Made by a program: the position numbers and the translations under genes. DNA of 20,487 nucleotides from Ophiosphaerella korrae (Eukaryota > Ascomycota > Dothideomycetes > Pleosporales > Phaeosphaeriaceae), in NCBI GenBank assembly GCA_028456385.1, contig JALNQF010000600.1:1-20487 (forward strand). Reading direction: 5' to 3'. Below the pieces are notes generated by a model, which ran no database searches, had not been told where the DNA came from, and worked only from the letters and a program-made list of their open reading frames with translations. Of this stretch, positions 8,755 through 18,340 are shown piece after piece; the stretch's first letter is position 1; each line of letters opens with the position of its first letter.

Positions 8755-10028
8755 CGAGGCTTTTCTGAAGAATTATTGTTTGGACATGTGGTGTAACTGA
8801 AAGGGCGTGGGGTTTTCAGATTTAGTTCAAGTTTATCGACACTTAATGTGGATCTCAAGTGCGGGGCGCTAGTTATAGTTAGAAGCCGAATCTTGGTCGC
8901 TATCGAATGTTATACAATAGTCCATGATATAGAAGTTTCCTAGGTCTATAATCTGCTCAATTCTCGGATGATCTGAAGAACTTGCAACCCTCTACGTTGC
9001 TGTAAGACTGTGTTTGAGCCTCAACCGTCGCGGACGACACCACCCGGGCGTGCCGGAAAACAGACTGTACGCTTCACACGCCATTTGCATTTCAAATCAA
9101 CAACGAAGAACATCAATTGTCGTTATTCCATCTCTAAATAACATGCGCGTGGTCGGCAATCATTTTCAGGGCCCATCAATACTGGCACATGCCTACATAT
9201 TGCGGTTTTCCTGCTAAAAGAATAACGGTTGGTTGTCGTGGATGAATTCGGTAGTGGGCGTGCGGGCAATCAGGTAGGAACATTGTTGCACTATCAAAAC
9301 GTCGTGTCAAGACCACATCCAAACTTTTGACCAAATCAACTAATTCTTTGTATACGCATAGCGACGGTCGTGGTTCACGCTCACTCGCTACGTCGCACGC
9401 TACGTCGCACGCTTCTGGCTAACTCAGCTCGCAGTTTGATTGCGACGACAATGTGCAGCACGTGACTGATAAACTCAGGCCTCGCTCGCTGTCTCATCAA
9501 GCAGAATCTCAGCTTTCATATCATACGATCAGTATTGTCCCTTGATTGTGGCACGACAAGGCTGTTCGTCACATTCATGCCGGATGGGGTACTGGGAGCA
9601 GGTACCTAGGTCTTATTGCAAGAAATATTGAGAGGATTTCGTCAACATCTACTTACTTGTTTCGATGTCCTTATTTTAAGGCCATAGGCAGAATGACGAC
9701 ATATCAGCTCGATTGTATCTATTGGTGGTGTCTGATCAGGCATCAGCGTTGGCATCAGCTGAGGCGAGCTGACTAACCAAGATTCTGACCGGTCAAAGGG
9801 GGCACCAATGAAATCGTTGTGCGCAATTGAGACCACACGACGTCCTGCGCATTGCAGCCCCTTTATTTTGAAGCCAGCCTCCAGCCCAGGCGGAATTCTT
9901 TTGAACCTACCGATGCATCAAATTTACCGAACCAGTACGACAGCGACTCGAGCCGACTTATCTATTCTCAAACCTAGTTGAAGTTCCCCCAGCAACATCC
10001 CCACCCACGAGATCAGGCCTACAGCATC
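8755..10028. other. Intergenic between divergent aldolase and zinc-finger genes
   Basis: About 1.3 kb shared upstream region of two divergent genes. Frames here are short and lack domains. The one clear structure is a 12-bp tandem pair, gctacgtcgcac at 9387-9398 and 9399-9410, inside a CG-rich stretch (about 9360-9460). No tRNA or transposon is seen. Confidence 0.55.
9387..9410 (+). repeat. Two tandem 12-bp units
   Basis: gctacgtcgcac occurs twice in direct succession, followed by a third partial gct. It contains CpG-rich TACGTCGC, similar to a bZIP core (TACGTC). It may be regulatory for the zinc-finger gene 620 bp downstream, or chance. Confidence 0.5.
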
Positions 10029-12780
10029 ATGTCGAGTCAGTGTTGGAAAAGATCACAAATAGAATCACGCTAACCCAATTTGGACAGATACAAAATCTCG
10101 AAGGCATGCTCGCAACTTTTCGGACGAAGCCAATTGTCAGTCATTTTCAAGACCCCAGCCGTATCATGATAACCAACAATCCAAAGATGTGTCATTGTGG
10201 GCCGATTCTTCATTTGCATCAGACAGGAAGGGATCGGAAACTGCTGGGAGTGACAATGATATTTCCCAGGCCTGGGAGAGTACCAAGCAACCAGTCTTGC
10301 CGCCCATCAGACGACAAGCAAAACCTAGGCCTGCACCAATATACAAAGATAAGCGAGTTGAAGAGTATTGGGGGTTTTTAAAATCTGTTCCGGATGTTCA
10401 GGCTGATCAACTACCTCCCCCCAGTAGATGCCCATCTCTCATGAGCAGGGGCACATTGAGTAGCCGCAATTCGTCAACTAGATCTACAAAATCATCAATA
10501 TTGGATCCTATTGAAGACCGGAGAAGTAGTTGGAGGGGAGTGGATTCCATCTCAAGCTGTAGCGATCTTTGGTTTCAAGATGAAGATTTCCATATGCAAC
10601 GGATCCCTATGGCAGAGCCAACAGTTTTGGAATGTCCTGTGAGAACCTGCAATTACCATTTGAGGGGATTTACGAACCTCGCTGACCAGAAGCAACATGT
10701 ATTCGAGCACTTCAAAGGAGTACTTGAATGTGGATTTTGCACAGAAGATAGATCATCTTTCTGTGGGGCCAAGGATCGCGTACACCTCTTTTTAGCTCAT
10801 TTGATCGAAGATCATGATGCTAGTAAACGAAGCCTGAACCTAGAGTCAGGAGGCGGACATAAACCGTACTTTGAAGGACCTGTTGCGACTTGCAGTGTAT
10901 GCGCAGAGCCATTCAGTGCCCAGGGTTTTTATGAGCACCTGCCTGGATGTATCCTTCGCGCAGTATCGAGGAATGAGGACTTACAAGCCCAAGAAAGGCT
11001 TAACAGCTATGATTTCACCACATTCGAGGATAGGCCTCCGGATACACGAAATACATTAGCATCAATACCTGAACCAGAGGAGCCATCAAACAACATCAAG
11101 GCCTTAGGTCGTCAATCAGTCATCCCATCCATAAAACTTCCAGGGTCCGCGTGCGAGGAAGTAGCCGAACTTACCGTATCCTCACGTTGCCTCTCGCTCA
11201 CTTCATCTAAAGCCATCGAATCTTCCGATGAAGAAACGGATTGGACAGAGGAGCAAACATCGCGAGAAAGTTCGCCGGGTTATTCGCAGCTCACACGCAG
11301 GTTGACACCAGCCAAACGAAGGATGGTGGAGACCATTATGCAAGACTTCCAGCGACTTTCTAGCCAGGCTTTACGGTCTCATACCACTGCTGGAGACTCC
11401 TCCGGCTCCTCTCACAGCGGCCAAAGCGGTTGGTCAAGTAACACTTCCATTTACTCGACATCTTCGTTTGCATCAAGAAAACGGAGCCTGAGTGGAGGGG
11501 GCTCTACTCCCCCAAATGATGACGAAGATTCGAAGAAACGCCAACGATCGGACCGCAAGACGGATGGCAAAAGGCCTGTCGCCGAACTCAGATTTGCCTG
11601 CCCATACTACAAGCGAAATCCTGGAAAACACGAGACATACACATCGTGTCGGGATCCTGGCTTCACTACTGTTGCGAGACTAAAGTAAGCATTTCTACCT
11701 TCATGGCCGTTTCATTGAACGCTCTTAAAGTTTGCGCTAATTTCATCCAGGGAACACTTGTATCGCCGTCATCTCCTGCCCCCACAGTGTCACCGCTGCT
11801 GCACAACCTTTCCAAACGACATTAAACTCCGAGAGCACCAACGCGACCCTCGAGGTTGTGAAGTGCATGAGCAAGTACCTTTAGAAGGGTTCGACAAAGA
11901 TCAAGAGCGACAACTCAAGAGTAAGAAGAAGAGCCAGGCTTATCAAACTGAAGAAGAGAAGTGGAAAGGCGTATATCGCATCCTCTTTCCAGATGACAAC
12001 GAAGATCAAATCCCAACTCCTTACATCGAATACCAGCCTTGCACTGGCCAAAGTGGCGATGTGTCCAACGTTGTTCGCTTCCAAGAGTTCTCGCGTCGCG
12101 AATTGCCACGCCTTGTTCGCCGTACTTTAGAGGCAGCCGTTGAACATGAAGCGCAACCACTAGAAGATAGGCTGAAAGAGCGTTTACTAGATATCATCAA
12201 AGAATGCCAGGGCCAGCTTGTCTCGATGTTTCATACAACCGGCGGGCCGAACATGAATACTTCGGAAGCTACTCCCTTGCCCGCCAGCACTATACCAGTC
12301 ATGTCGGCAACTAATTTTCCTTGCATCGATCCCCCAACGCAAGTGGCCAATGATCCGGCTGGCGATATATTCGAGGCCTTTGATAACTTCCCTACGGATA
12401 GCGCTGCTGTTTCTTCGACTTCATTGCCCGTAAATTTAGAAACAACGGTTTCCATGACAAAACTCCCAGCATCCTCCAATTCTTCAGACTCGGGATACGA
12501 CTCAGCTTGGCCTCCAGCCAAGACTTCAGAACCTCACACCGATTTGGAAGACATACATTTTGCTGTACCAACAAATTTCGATCGTCATGATTACACCGAG
12601 ATAGACGGGTACCTTGATGTCTTTGGCAACCCAATAGATCCTACCAGAAGTTCTTCAAGTGGGGTTATGGATAGATACGGTTCAACTTGGGACTTCATGG
12701 AGCAAATGCCCGGCGATATCAATAGCGATGGGATCGTGCATCGTTCCTTGGAGGAACTGGCTCCTGATTGGCCTCTGTAA
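10029..12780 (+). CDS. Fungal C2H2 zinc-finger protein, putative nuclear regulator
   Basis: Predicted 877 residues from exons 10029-10035 (7 nt), 10088-11684 and 11751-12780. Intron 2 (11685-11750) is certain: it joins VARLK to EHLYRRH within one conserved zinc-binding segment. The start is less sure. The long frame has no good ATG of its own, and a 52-nt intron (gtcagt, branch gctaac, acag) links it to ATGTCGA at 10029. Cys/His pairs lie at about residues 185-245 (ECPVRTC...HVFEHF, ECGFC...HLIEDH), a third set (CSVC...HLPGC) at about 271-290, and the strongest module at about 505-580 (FACPYYKRNPGKH, then CHRCCTTFPNDIKLREH). A basic nuclear signal (KKRQRSDRK) precedes it. The C-terminal 250 residues are Ser/Thr/Pro-rich and acidic, possibly an activation region. 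This architecture is common in ascomycetes, with no assigned role I know of. Confidence 0.85.
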
Positions 12781-13447
12781 AACCAAAAGTAAGTAATAAT
12801 TACTTCCGAAGATGTTGTCTGCTGCCGCAAAAGAAGCTGGCTCTTTAGCGCTGCGGCATTGTTTCTAGCAGTTAGTTCACTTGAACGTGGCTTTCCTGTT
12901 GATTTTTCTCAATGATCGTGGTGCCGCATTGCTGAAATTCATATGCTACGCTTGTTGAGATTTATCCTCTTCGAAACAACGATGATACATGACTAAGTAG
13001 GTATTTTCAATTATTCTAGGGTTGTTCGCGCGCGGCCATAATCCATGGTAACCTACAACCTTGGCCCAGAGAGCCCTTTCTCATGTATGTTTCTCAGAAA
13101 ATATTCATAACTAACCTGTGAAACCCACCCATGAACACTTCGCATGCTGGTAAATTTGTCTAGGTATATAACCGCTCACTATCAATGAACACTCGGAAGC
13201 TTCCGAAAGTTAAATTACCCGCCCACAGTGGGCCAGAAGATTAGATCAGCCACGTTTTATCTAAAATCAGCCTAGCTATTGGTTATTCGGGCCTTTAAAC
13301 GACAGGTGACAGTTTGCCGACATAAAAGTACTGCACAGCCGCAATCTCCCTCCATATCACATCATCCATCTCGCTCCTCAAACTCATCTTGATCGCTACA
13401 ACTACAAACTCGACTAGATTCCCTAGAACACATATAAACTCTTGAAA
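12781..13447. other. Intergenic: 3' side of zinc-finger gene and promoter of the small gene
   Basis: No gene is seen. Toward the right lie a palindrome cggaagcttccg (13194-13205), gcccacagtgggc (13221-13233), an inverted CCAAT (tattgg at about 13277) and a TATA-like cataaaag (13321). A pyrimidine-rich leader runs from about 13345 to the start codon at 13448, typical of well-expressed fungal genes. Confidence 0.55.
13190..13215 (+). promoter_or_regulatory. Palindrome resembling a heat-shock element
   Basis: The sequence around 13194-13205 reads GAA-gc-TTC followed closely by another GAA-like unit, with a further GAA about 12 nt upstream. Heat-shock factors bind alternating GAA/TTC units two bases apart; only one pair here fits exactly. 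It lies about 245 nt upstream of the 62-residue gene. Confidence 0.3.
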
Positions 13448-13696
13448 ATGGCCGATCAGAATAAAGATAAAGATTATCTCGACAAGGCTTTCGAGGCAAC
13501 CGCTAAGAAGTTCGGCGGTGCGCAGGGTCAGAAAATTGCAGGGAATCGCGCCATGAGCGAAAAGATCGTATGTCTAATTTGAGCGACAGAGATACACGAA
13601 GACGGTTTTGCTAACACCTGGGATCAGACTGATGGCATCCGCAAAGTCTATGAGAAAGTCACGGGGAAGAAGGTCTCCGCCAAAATTTCCAACTGA
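13448..13696 (+). CDS. Small conserved-type fungal protein, 62 residues
   Basis: Two exons, 13448-13567 and 13628-13696, with a 60-nt GT-AG phase 0 intron (gtatgt donor, ctaac branch, cag acceptor). The start has a good context (gaaaATGGCC). The product begins MADQNKDKDYLDKAFEATAK and ends GIRKVYEKVTGKKVSAKISN. It is lysine-rich, charged, predicted helical, with no signal peptide or membrane segment. The pattern (aliphatic N-terminal helix, KFGG, NEKI/SEKI, then a helix ending TGKKVPxKxSN) resembles small proteins I recall from many ascomycete genomes, often reported as stress or development responsive; this is from memory and was not searched. Each exon encodes one putative helix. The promoter has CCAAT, TATA-like and pyrimidine-rich elements, suggesting strong expression. 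Confidence 0.8.
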
Positions 13697-14060
13697 TGAG
13701 GTTTTGCTTATTTGGGGGATCGGGCCAATGCTACACTTGATTGGCTCTTCAGCGATGGTGCATTACTCAGTGGTGCTTAAATGACAGGGTTGGTTTCGCA
13801 GCGTTATTTTAGCATTTTATGAGTGAAAGGTATCCAGCAACACGATTTTATCAAGCGTTCAGATGTTTGCAGAAAACAATAGGATTGTTCATAATGTAAT
13901 AAGAGTGGGCGCAAATGTCACGGAGGATTTCTCAGCCTAAGCCAATTTTGGGTTAGTGTTACTGTGTGGCATTGTGTCTGCGGGCCATGTTTTGTGCCCA
14001 TTTTCAACCGTTCGATACAGTTTATCATTGCGTTCCCAACATCGCTTTCGTGTCCTCATC
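13697..14060. other. Intergenic between small gene and HET remnant
   Basis: About 360 bp with the 3' region of the 62-residue gene and perhaps the old promoter of the HET gene. The short open frames around 13956-14060 lead into the HET start region but show no domain of their own. Confidence 0.5.
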
Positions 14061-14400
14061 ATGCGTTTGCTTAAACGCAACCGCAACCGCGGTTACGAGG
14101 ACGTTGAATTTATTGGTAATGATATGCCCACTATGCCATCCTGTCGCATACCTGGGGAGCAGATCGTGAAGAATTCACTTACCAAGATTTGAAAGACGGT
14201 TCATTTATCCACAAAACAAGGCTATAGGAAAATTCAGTTCTGCGACAACCAGGCTATTCATGATCATCTCGACTATTTCTGGATAGACACACGCTGCATC
14301 AACAACTTCGATCCATTTCCAATGCCCTACAAAAGGGCAGGTCGTTGCTGCCAGAAACGATGGTCGTCGAAGGTGTGAGCTCGCGAACGGCAGCGTAAAG
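14061..14400 (+). pseudogene. HET-domain gene remnant (vegetative incompatibility type), frameshifted
   Basis: The N-terminal part of a HET domain is readable in pieces. Frame 1 from 14061 gives MRLLKRNRNR...FIGNDMP, the classic MRLL start. At 14130 the homology moves to another frame (YAILSHTWGADREEFTYQDL, from 14132). At 14220 it returns to the first frame (GYRKIQFCDNQAIHDHLDYF, WIDTRCIN), followed by YKRAGRC and a TGA at 14376 where the family usually has RGWTLQE. So there are two compensating indels, apparent internal deletions and a stop. HET domains trigger cell death when incompatible fungi fuse; intact genes are usually several hundred residues or more. The indels lie beside short C and A runs, so assembly error could explain them, but not the loss of the later domain. 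Confidence 0.72.
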
Positions 14401-14718
14401 CTGCTTGCCAACTCAGCCCCATCACGGACTGCGACCCCCCAACTGGCCCAGGAAAAGGCCAAAACTTCAGCACGGTATTGAGCTAAAAGAATTGGCCCAG
14501 GGAATATGCAAAACGATTCTGTCGCCTCTCAGTCTCGATCGTATTGGTCCGTTTCTCCGTTTCTATCCTCGAGCCTATCTCGACCTCGCAACTATGGTTG
14601 CAAATTCCCATAATATGACTTCCGCAGCTGGCCTACATAACACCCGAGAGCCGTATTATAAAAGGCTTTATACTGATATTACGTAATATTTTGAATTTAG
14701 TTCTGTCGGTTCGATGTT
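14401..14718. other. Degenerate region between HET remnant and orphan gene
   Basis: A plus-strand frame over about 14405-14686 is open but shows no HET or other known signature. A TATA-like stretch (attataaaagg) lies at about 14654. It may be decayed 3' sequence of the HET gene or simple intergenic DNA. Confidence 0.4.
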
Positions 14719-17121
14719 CTAGCGCTTCCTCAGCACAACTGATTCGTTATTCTGCGTACACCAGATCCCTAAACCCTCGCTGCTCTGCACTGCCTGTACA
14801 AAACATCTGAAGCAGCAAGCCTTCCCACCTAACACAGCCCTGCAGTTTGAGAACCCAACCGCCACGTTTTGTCTCATCTTTCCTCCATTAATGCAAAGAA
14901 CAGTTGTAACTGCCTTGCCCTGTTGGAGTAACAAGCCATAGTTGATACTCCAAAGTAGGACTACGTCTTTGAATGTTGATGGGCGAACTAGGGTTTTTCC
15001 ATCGGTTTGATCATGCTCACATACTGGTCTCTTCGCTCGCAGTATTCCACGATATATGTCAAACGCACTGAGAACGCGCATTGAATCTGCCGTTTGGACT
15101 AGTGTCATGAATCAGAACAGGTTGCCCTTTCCAGCAAATATTGCACTCGTCATTTCGACATTTTCAACATCAGTAATCATTGATGGTTTTGCTTCCTTCG
15201 ATTCAGTCAATTCTTGGGGAAAGAGCTCAACGTCAGACGTTAGTTCTGCTTCAATGAGTCCGTACTCCGCATCCGCCCCGGCAACACATCCTGTAAGTCT
15301 CTGGACGCCCCAAGATCCCTTGGCCTCTATCTTTTCATCCGTAGAGAGCCACAGCGGAGCAACGGTGATGCCACCGGCAAATGAGAGCAAAATACCATCA
15401 CTCCTACTGGCGAAGGATTCGGACTTATCTCGGTTGTGGGGTTGACCAGTAATTGCAGTAGCTGCAAGACGAAACCACGTGTTCCAAGGTATCTCTCCGT
15501 AACGAATTATATGACCAAGGACATCACGGACTGCGTCTATGAGACCTAGTGCTGATTGTTGGCCCCTGAGATTGGAAATGTCGGTTGCACCAGCCGCCTC
15601 TAGTGCATGGCCAACTAGGAGCATGATTTCAGCGAACATAAGGTCCATAACGCATCCTCTATTCTCATAAAGATAGCTCTCATTATAATTAGATTCGCTG
15701 AGGACCTGAGGGTCGCATCCACAAGTACAACGCTCCTGAGCCAAGGCCATACTAGAGCGCATGCTGTCCAGTTGGTGAATGATCTCACCATCACTGAAAT
15801 TAGGCGTGTTCTTTGATCCTTTTTTTGGAGAATTCGGAGCGTTGATACTAGATTGTTCCTGCATATCTGCCAGGGCAGCGTCTCCAACCAGAGATTCTTT
15901 CGTCATTACATTGCCCAGGTTCAGCTGCAGAAGAGTCGGCATCTTTTTCACAAACGCCTGGAATGAGATCTTGCCGCCCTTGACCATGAATAAAGACAGG
16001 CTGACAATGTCATTATCTGATGGTTGGACTTTAAGACTCATTATAGACCGAACGATCGATTGAGCCGCTCTTTGACTGTGCTTTTTCTCGACCGCGTTGA
16101 GTGCCAGGTTTTTTGTTTCGTTTAGGTTGACGAACTCATAGAGCGGCGACCGATAGGTTGAACTTCGATGTCCAGAAATCTCTCCATTATAGTACGGCCG
16201 AGGATTCGTCTGCATATAGTCGCTTATGAACTTTCCTTGAACATTTCTGCCAATATCGATAGGCCGTTTTTTTATATGTGTTGCATCTTTACAGTCTCGA
16301 CCATCCTCACATCGCTTCTTTATTATCATCGTCATTGAATTTAAACTGTTCCCGAGTTGCCGATCGAAGACAATTTCATTTGCTAGGCTGATGATGAGCC
16401 TGCCATGCCAATGGAGAAAGATCCAGGTGATCAAGCCTGCCGCCCCATAGTCCATGCAAATAACGATTCCGCTCTCTTCATCGTTCATCTTTTGCAAGTA
16501 ACAGATGATATTCGCGAAGACAATCGCCGCCAAATTGTGCTCGGGTATGTCTTTCAGCTCAAACGGTAATTCTTCAACGCCCTGTCCCATGTTGACAGTG
16601 TGAAGATGGATACTGTCCACCAGTTTTTCCAAGACTGGTCGGATACGGGCGTCGAGTATCGCTCTCTCCCGATCGGAAACATCAACGCCTCTGAACGACC
16701 GGATGAAGACTTCACACAAGACAGCCACCGCGAAACTCGACGAATGAAACTTGAGTAGAACTGCCTCGGTTGTGGCAATCCAGCGAAATTTGGCATCAGA
16801 AATGATGCTTCGTCCCAATGCGCCTGGGAGAATGAGCCGCAAGCCGTAGAGCCTGGAGGCTGTGGATGCGAGTTGTGCAAGAATTTTTCCTCCGTCTGGA
16901 TTGGGATTTGCGACGTTTTGGCCAAGCCGCATAGCAAATACAAAAGAGTCATACCCAATGCGCTCCCTGGCCAGCCAGCATACGAGGTCATTGGCTCCCT
17001 CGGCTGAGGCGGTCGTGATCGCTGCTAAAATATCAAAGCTGTTACCACGGCTGATCACTGTCGCGAGATCTAGGGATCGAGCGGCCACGTCCATTTGTTT
17101 GTTCATGATATTTGAACTCAT
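14719..17121 (-). CDS. Unrecognised protein of about 784 residues (hypothetical)
   Basis: A long frame begins at ATG 17121 (MSSNIMNKQMDVAARSL) and runs 669 residues to a TGA at 15114-15112. The same frame then continues open for 129 residues to 14719. A 48-nt intron (15099-15146; donor gtgcaa, acceptor cactag, length a multiple of three) would remove the TGA and give 784 residues. Without it the product is 669 residues. I do not recognise the family. Visible features are an alpha-helical N-terminal half, a hydrophobic stretch at about 224-247 (GAAGLITWIFLHWHGRLIIS) that could be membrane-associated or a core helix, a polar middle, a CTCGC cluster at about 475, and a Cys-rich C-terminal tail (KACCFRCF). 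No signal peptide is seen. It faces the HET remnant tail to tail. Codon use looks normal and the frame is long, so it is very likely a real gene. Confidence 0.75.
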
Positions 17122-17862
17122 TCCAAAGGTTTCGCGGGGGACTGTTATTGCATATGGAAGGGTTCATGGGTGAGGGAGACGAAATATGCCTAAAAAGAAG
17201 CAGAGTGGATCTATTATACGTATATGACGAATGCATGTGATCTATGAATGCGAGTTCCCGTGGTATGGCTGACCTAGGTTTGACTTTAATGGATAGTGAA
17301 GCGGAGGGAATCATCGGCTTATTGATCTACCCCACTTCCGGTCAAGTTTAGCCCCCTCCCGGTGAACGAATAAACATGGTCCTTCCTATATTCAATCTGC
17401 AAATCATTGCGCAGTGCGTATTGCGTTTTGAAATCTGCCTCTAGAATACTACAATCAAGTCTAAGTATTTTAGTCGTGTCCTCATTATATGAAGCCATTT
17501 TATGAGACAAGTATAGTATTTCTGGAAACCGAACTTTTCCTTACGTAGATAACACCATAAACTCGCACCTGACAGTAGTAGGGGTGAATTATAGTTAGAG
17601 AGGTTTTTAATCCGCTGGAAAAGGCAATTTTAGAGCCTTACGCCCGCTTCATTCTGCATAACCGCCTTGAAGCAAGAAGTTTTACATAGGCGTGGCATGA
17701 CATGCGTCGCAAAAGGAAACATGCCAGCGCACATTCTCGGCTTGGATGAAGACCTATCGGAAAGTTCTAAACTAACCCTATTGGAGTCATAAGCTTGCTT
17801 GAGGTGGGGTCACCATATGACACGACTAATTGTAGAGCATGTCAAGCTATGGTGTATTATGA
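17122..17862. other. Intergenic upstream of the orphan gene
   Basis: Presumed promoter of the minus-strand orphan gene; on that strand TATA-like atatacgtataatag lies near 17208-17222, about 90 nt upstream of its ATG. A 59-residue minus-strand frame near 17319-17499 has an ATG but no domain or supporting context and is not called. Confidence 0.45.
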
Positions 17863-18099
17863 ACAAGTACCGCCGGTATATGCAGCGGCGCTTGGTGGGT
17901 AGCATGTGACGATCGCTACAGCATTATAGAAGCAATCATCCTCAAGGAACACAGCGCCCCTAGTCTCATCAATATCAAGGTCCAGGCTGTGCGACCAGAA
18001 TACATTAAGGCTAAGACTGTTGTCTCAACTGTTAGTCTAACTAGCTTCTATTACGACACGGCTGTGGACCTTTTGGTCGAATTCTTGGGCGTATTCTAG
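17863..18099 (+). pseudogene. Open frame without start, possible gene fragment
   Basis: The frame stays open for 78 codons to a TAG at 18097-18099, with protein-like composition over its last 60 residues (YSIIEAIILKEHSAPSLINI, VQAVRPEYIKAKTVVSTV, YYDTAVDLLVEFLGVF). There is no ATG and no clear upstream exon. I do not recognise the family. It lies just before the right AT-rich block and could be the C-terminal end of a gene destroyed upstream. Confidence 0.3.
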
Positions 18100-18340
18100 T
18101 TAATAATGACAATAATACTATTACAGGTATCTCTAGTAAGAGGCTTATTAGGAACGCTAATCCGTCTTACGTTCATAGTACTATCTGGTGCTATTGGTCT
18201 CTTATCAAACAAGGTAGAAAAAAATACAGGGCTATTTTATTCCCATCACTTCAGATAACTCGGTTGTAGCGACACCTTGTGCACTATACAGACTCACCAC
18301 CGACGACAATGCCCTACGAAAAGGGTAGCATACGTCTCCG
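18100..18340. other. Transition from gene island to AT-rich block
   Basis: Composition falls stepwise from gene-like to AT-rich. CpA and TpG still occur, unlike further right. No gene or RNA is seen. Confidence 0.5.

Noticed and set aside
10040..10381. 113-codon plus-strand frame overlapping the zinc-finger gene
   Set aside because: It overlaps the start of the zinc-finger coding region in another frame, begins with a non-ATG codon and shows no domain.
10189..11688. Zinc-finger frame starting at 10189
   Set aside because: The codon there is GTG, not ATG. In a nuclear fungal gene this is not a credible start, and the frame extends upstream to a fitting splice acceptor at 10087.
12231..12634. 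Minus-strand frames inside the zinc-finger gene
   Set aside because: Shadows of the Ser/Thr/Pro-rich coding sequence on the other strand.
14205..14462. 85-codon minus-strand frame
   Set aside because: Antisense of the HET remnant, whose homology on the plus strand is clear.
17319..17510. Minus-strand frame of about 60 codons, MASYNEDTT...
   Set aside because: It has an ATG but no recognisable family, no introns and nothing around it in support. It could be a small gene, but I cannot defend it.
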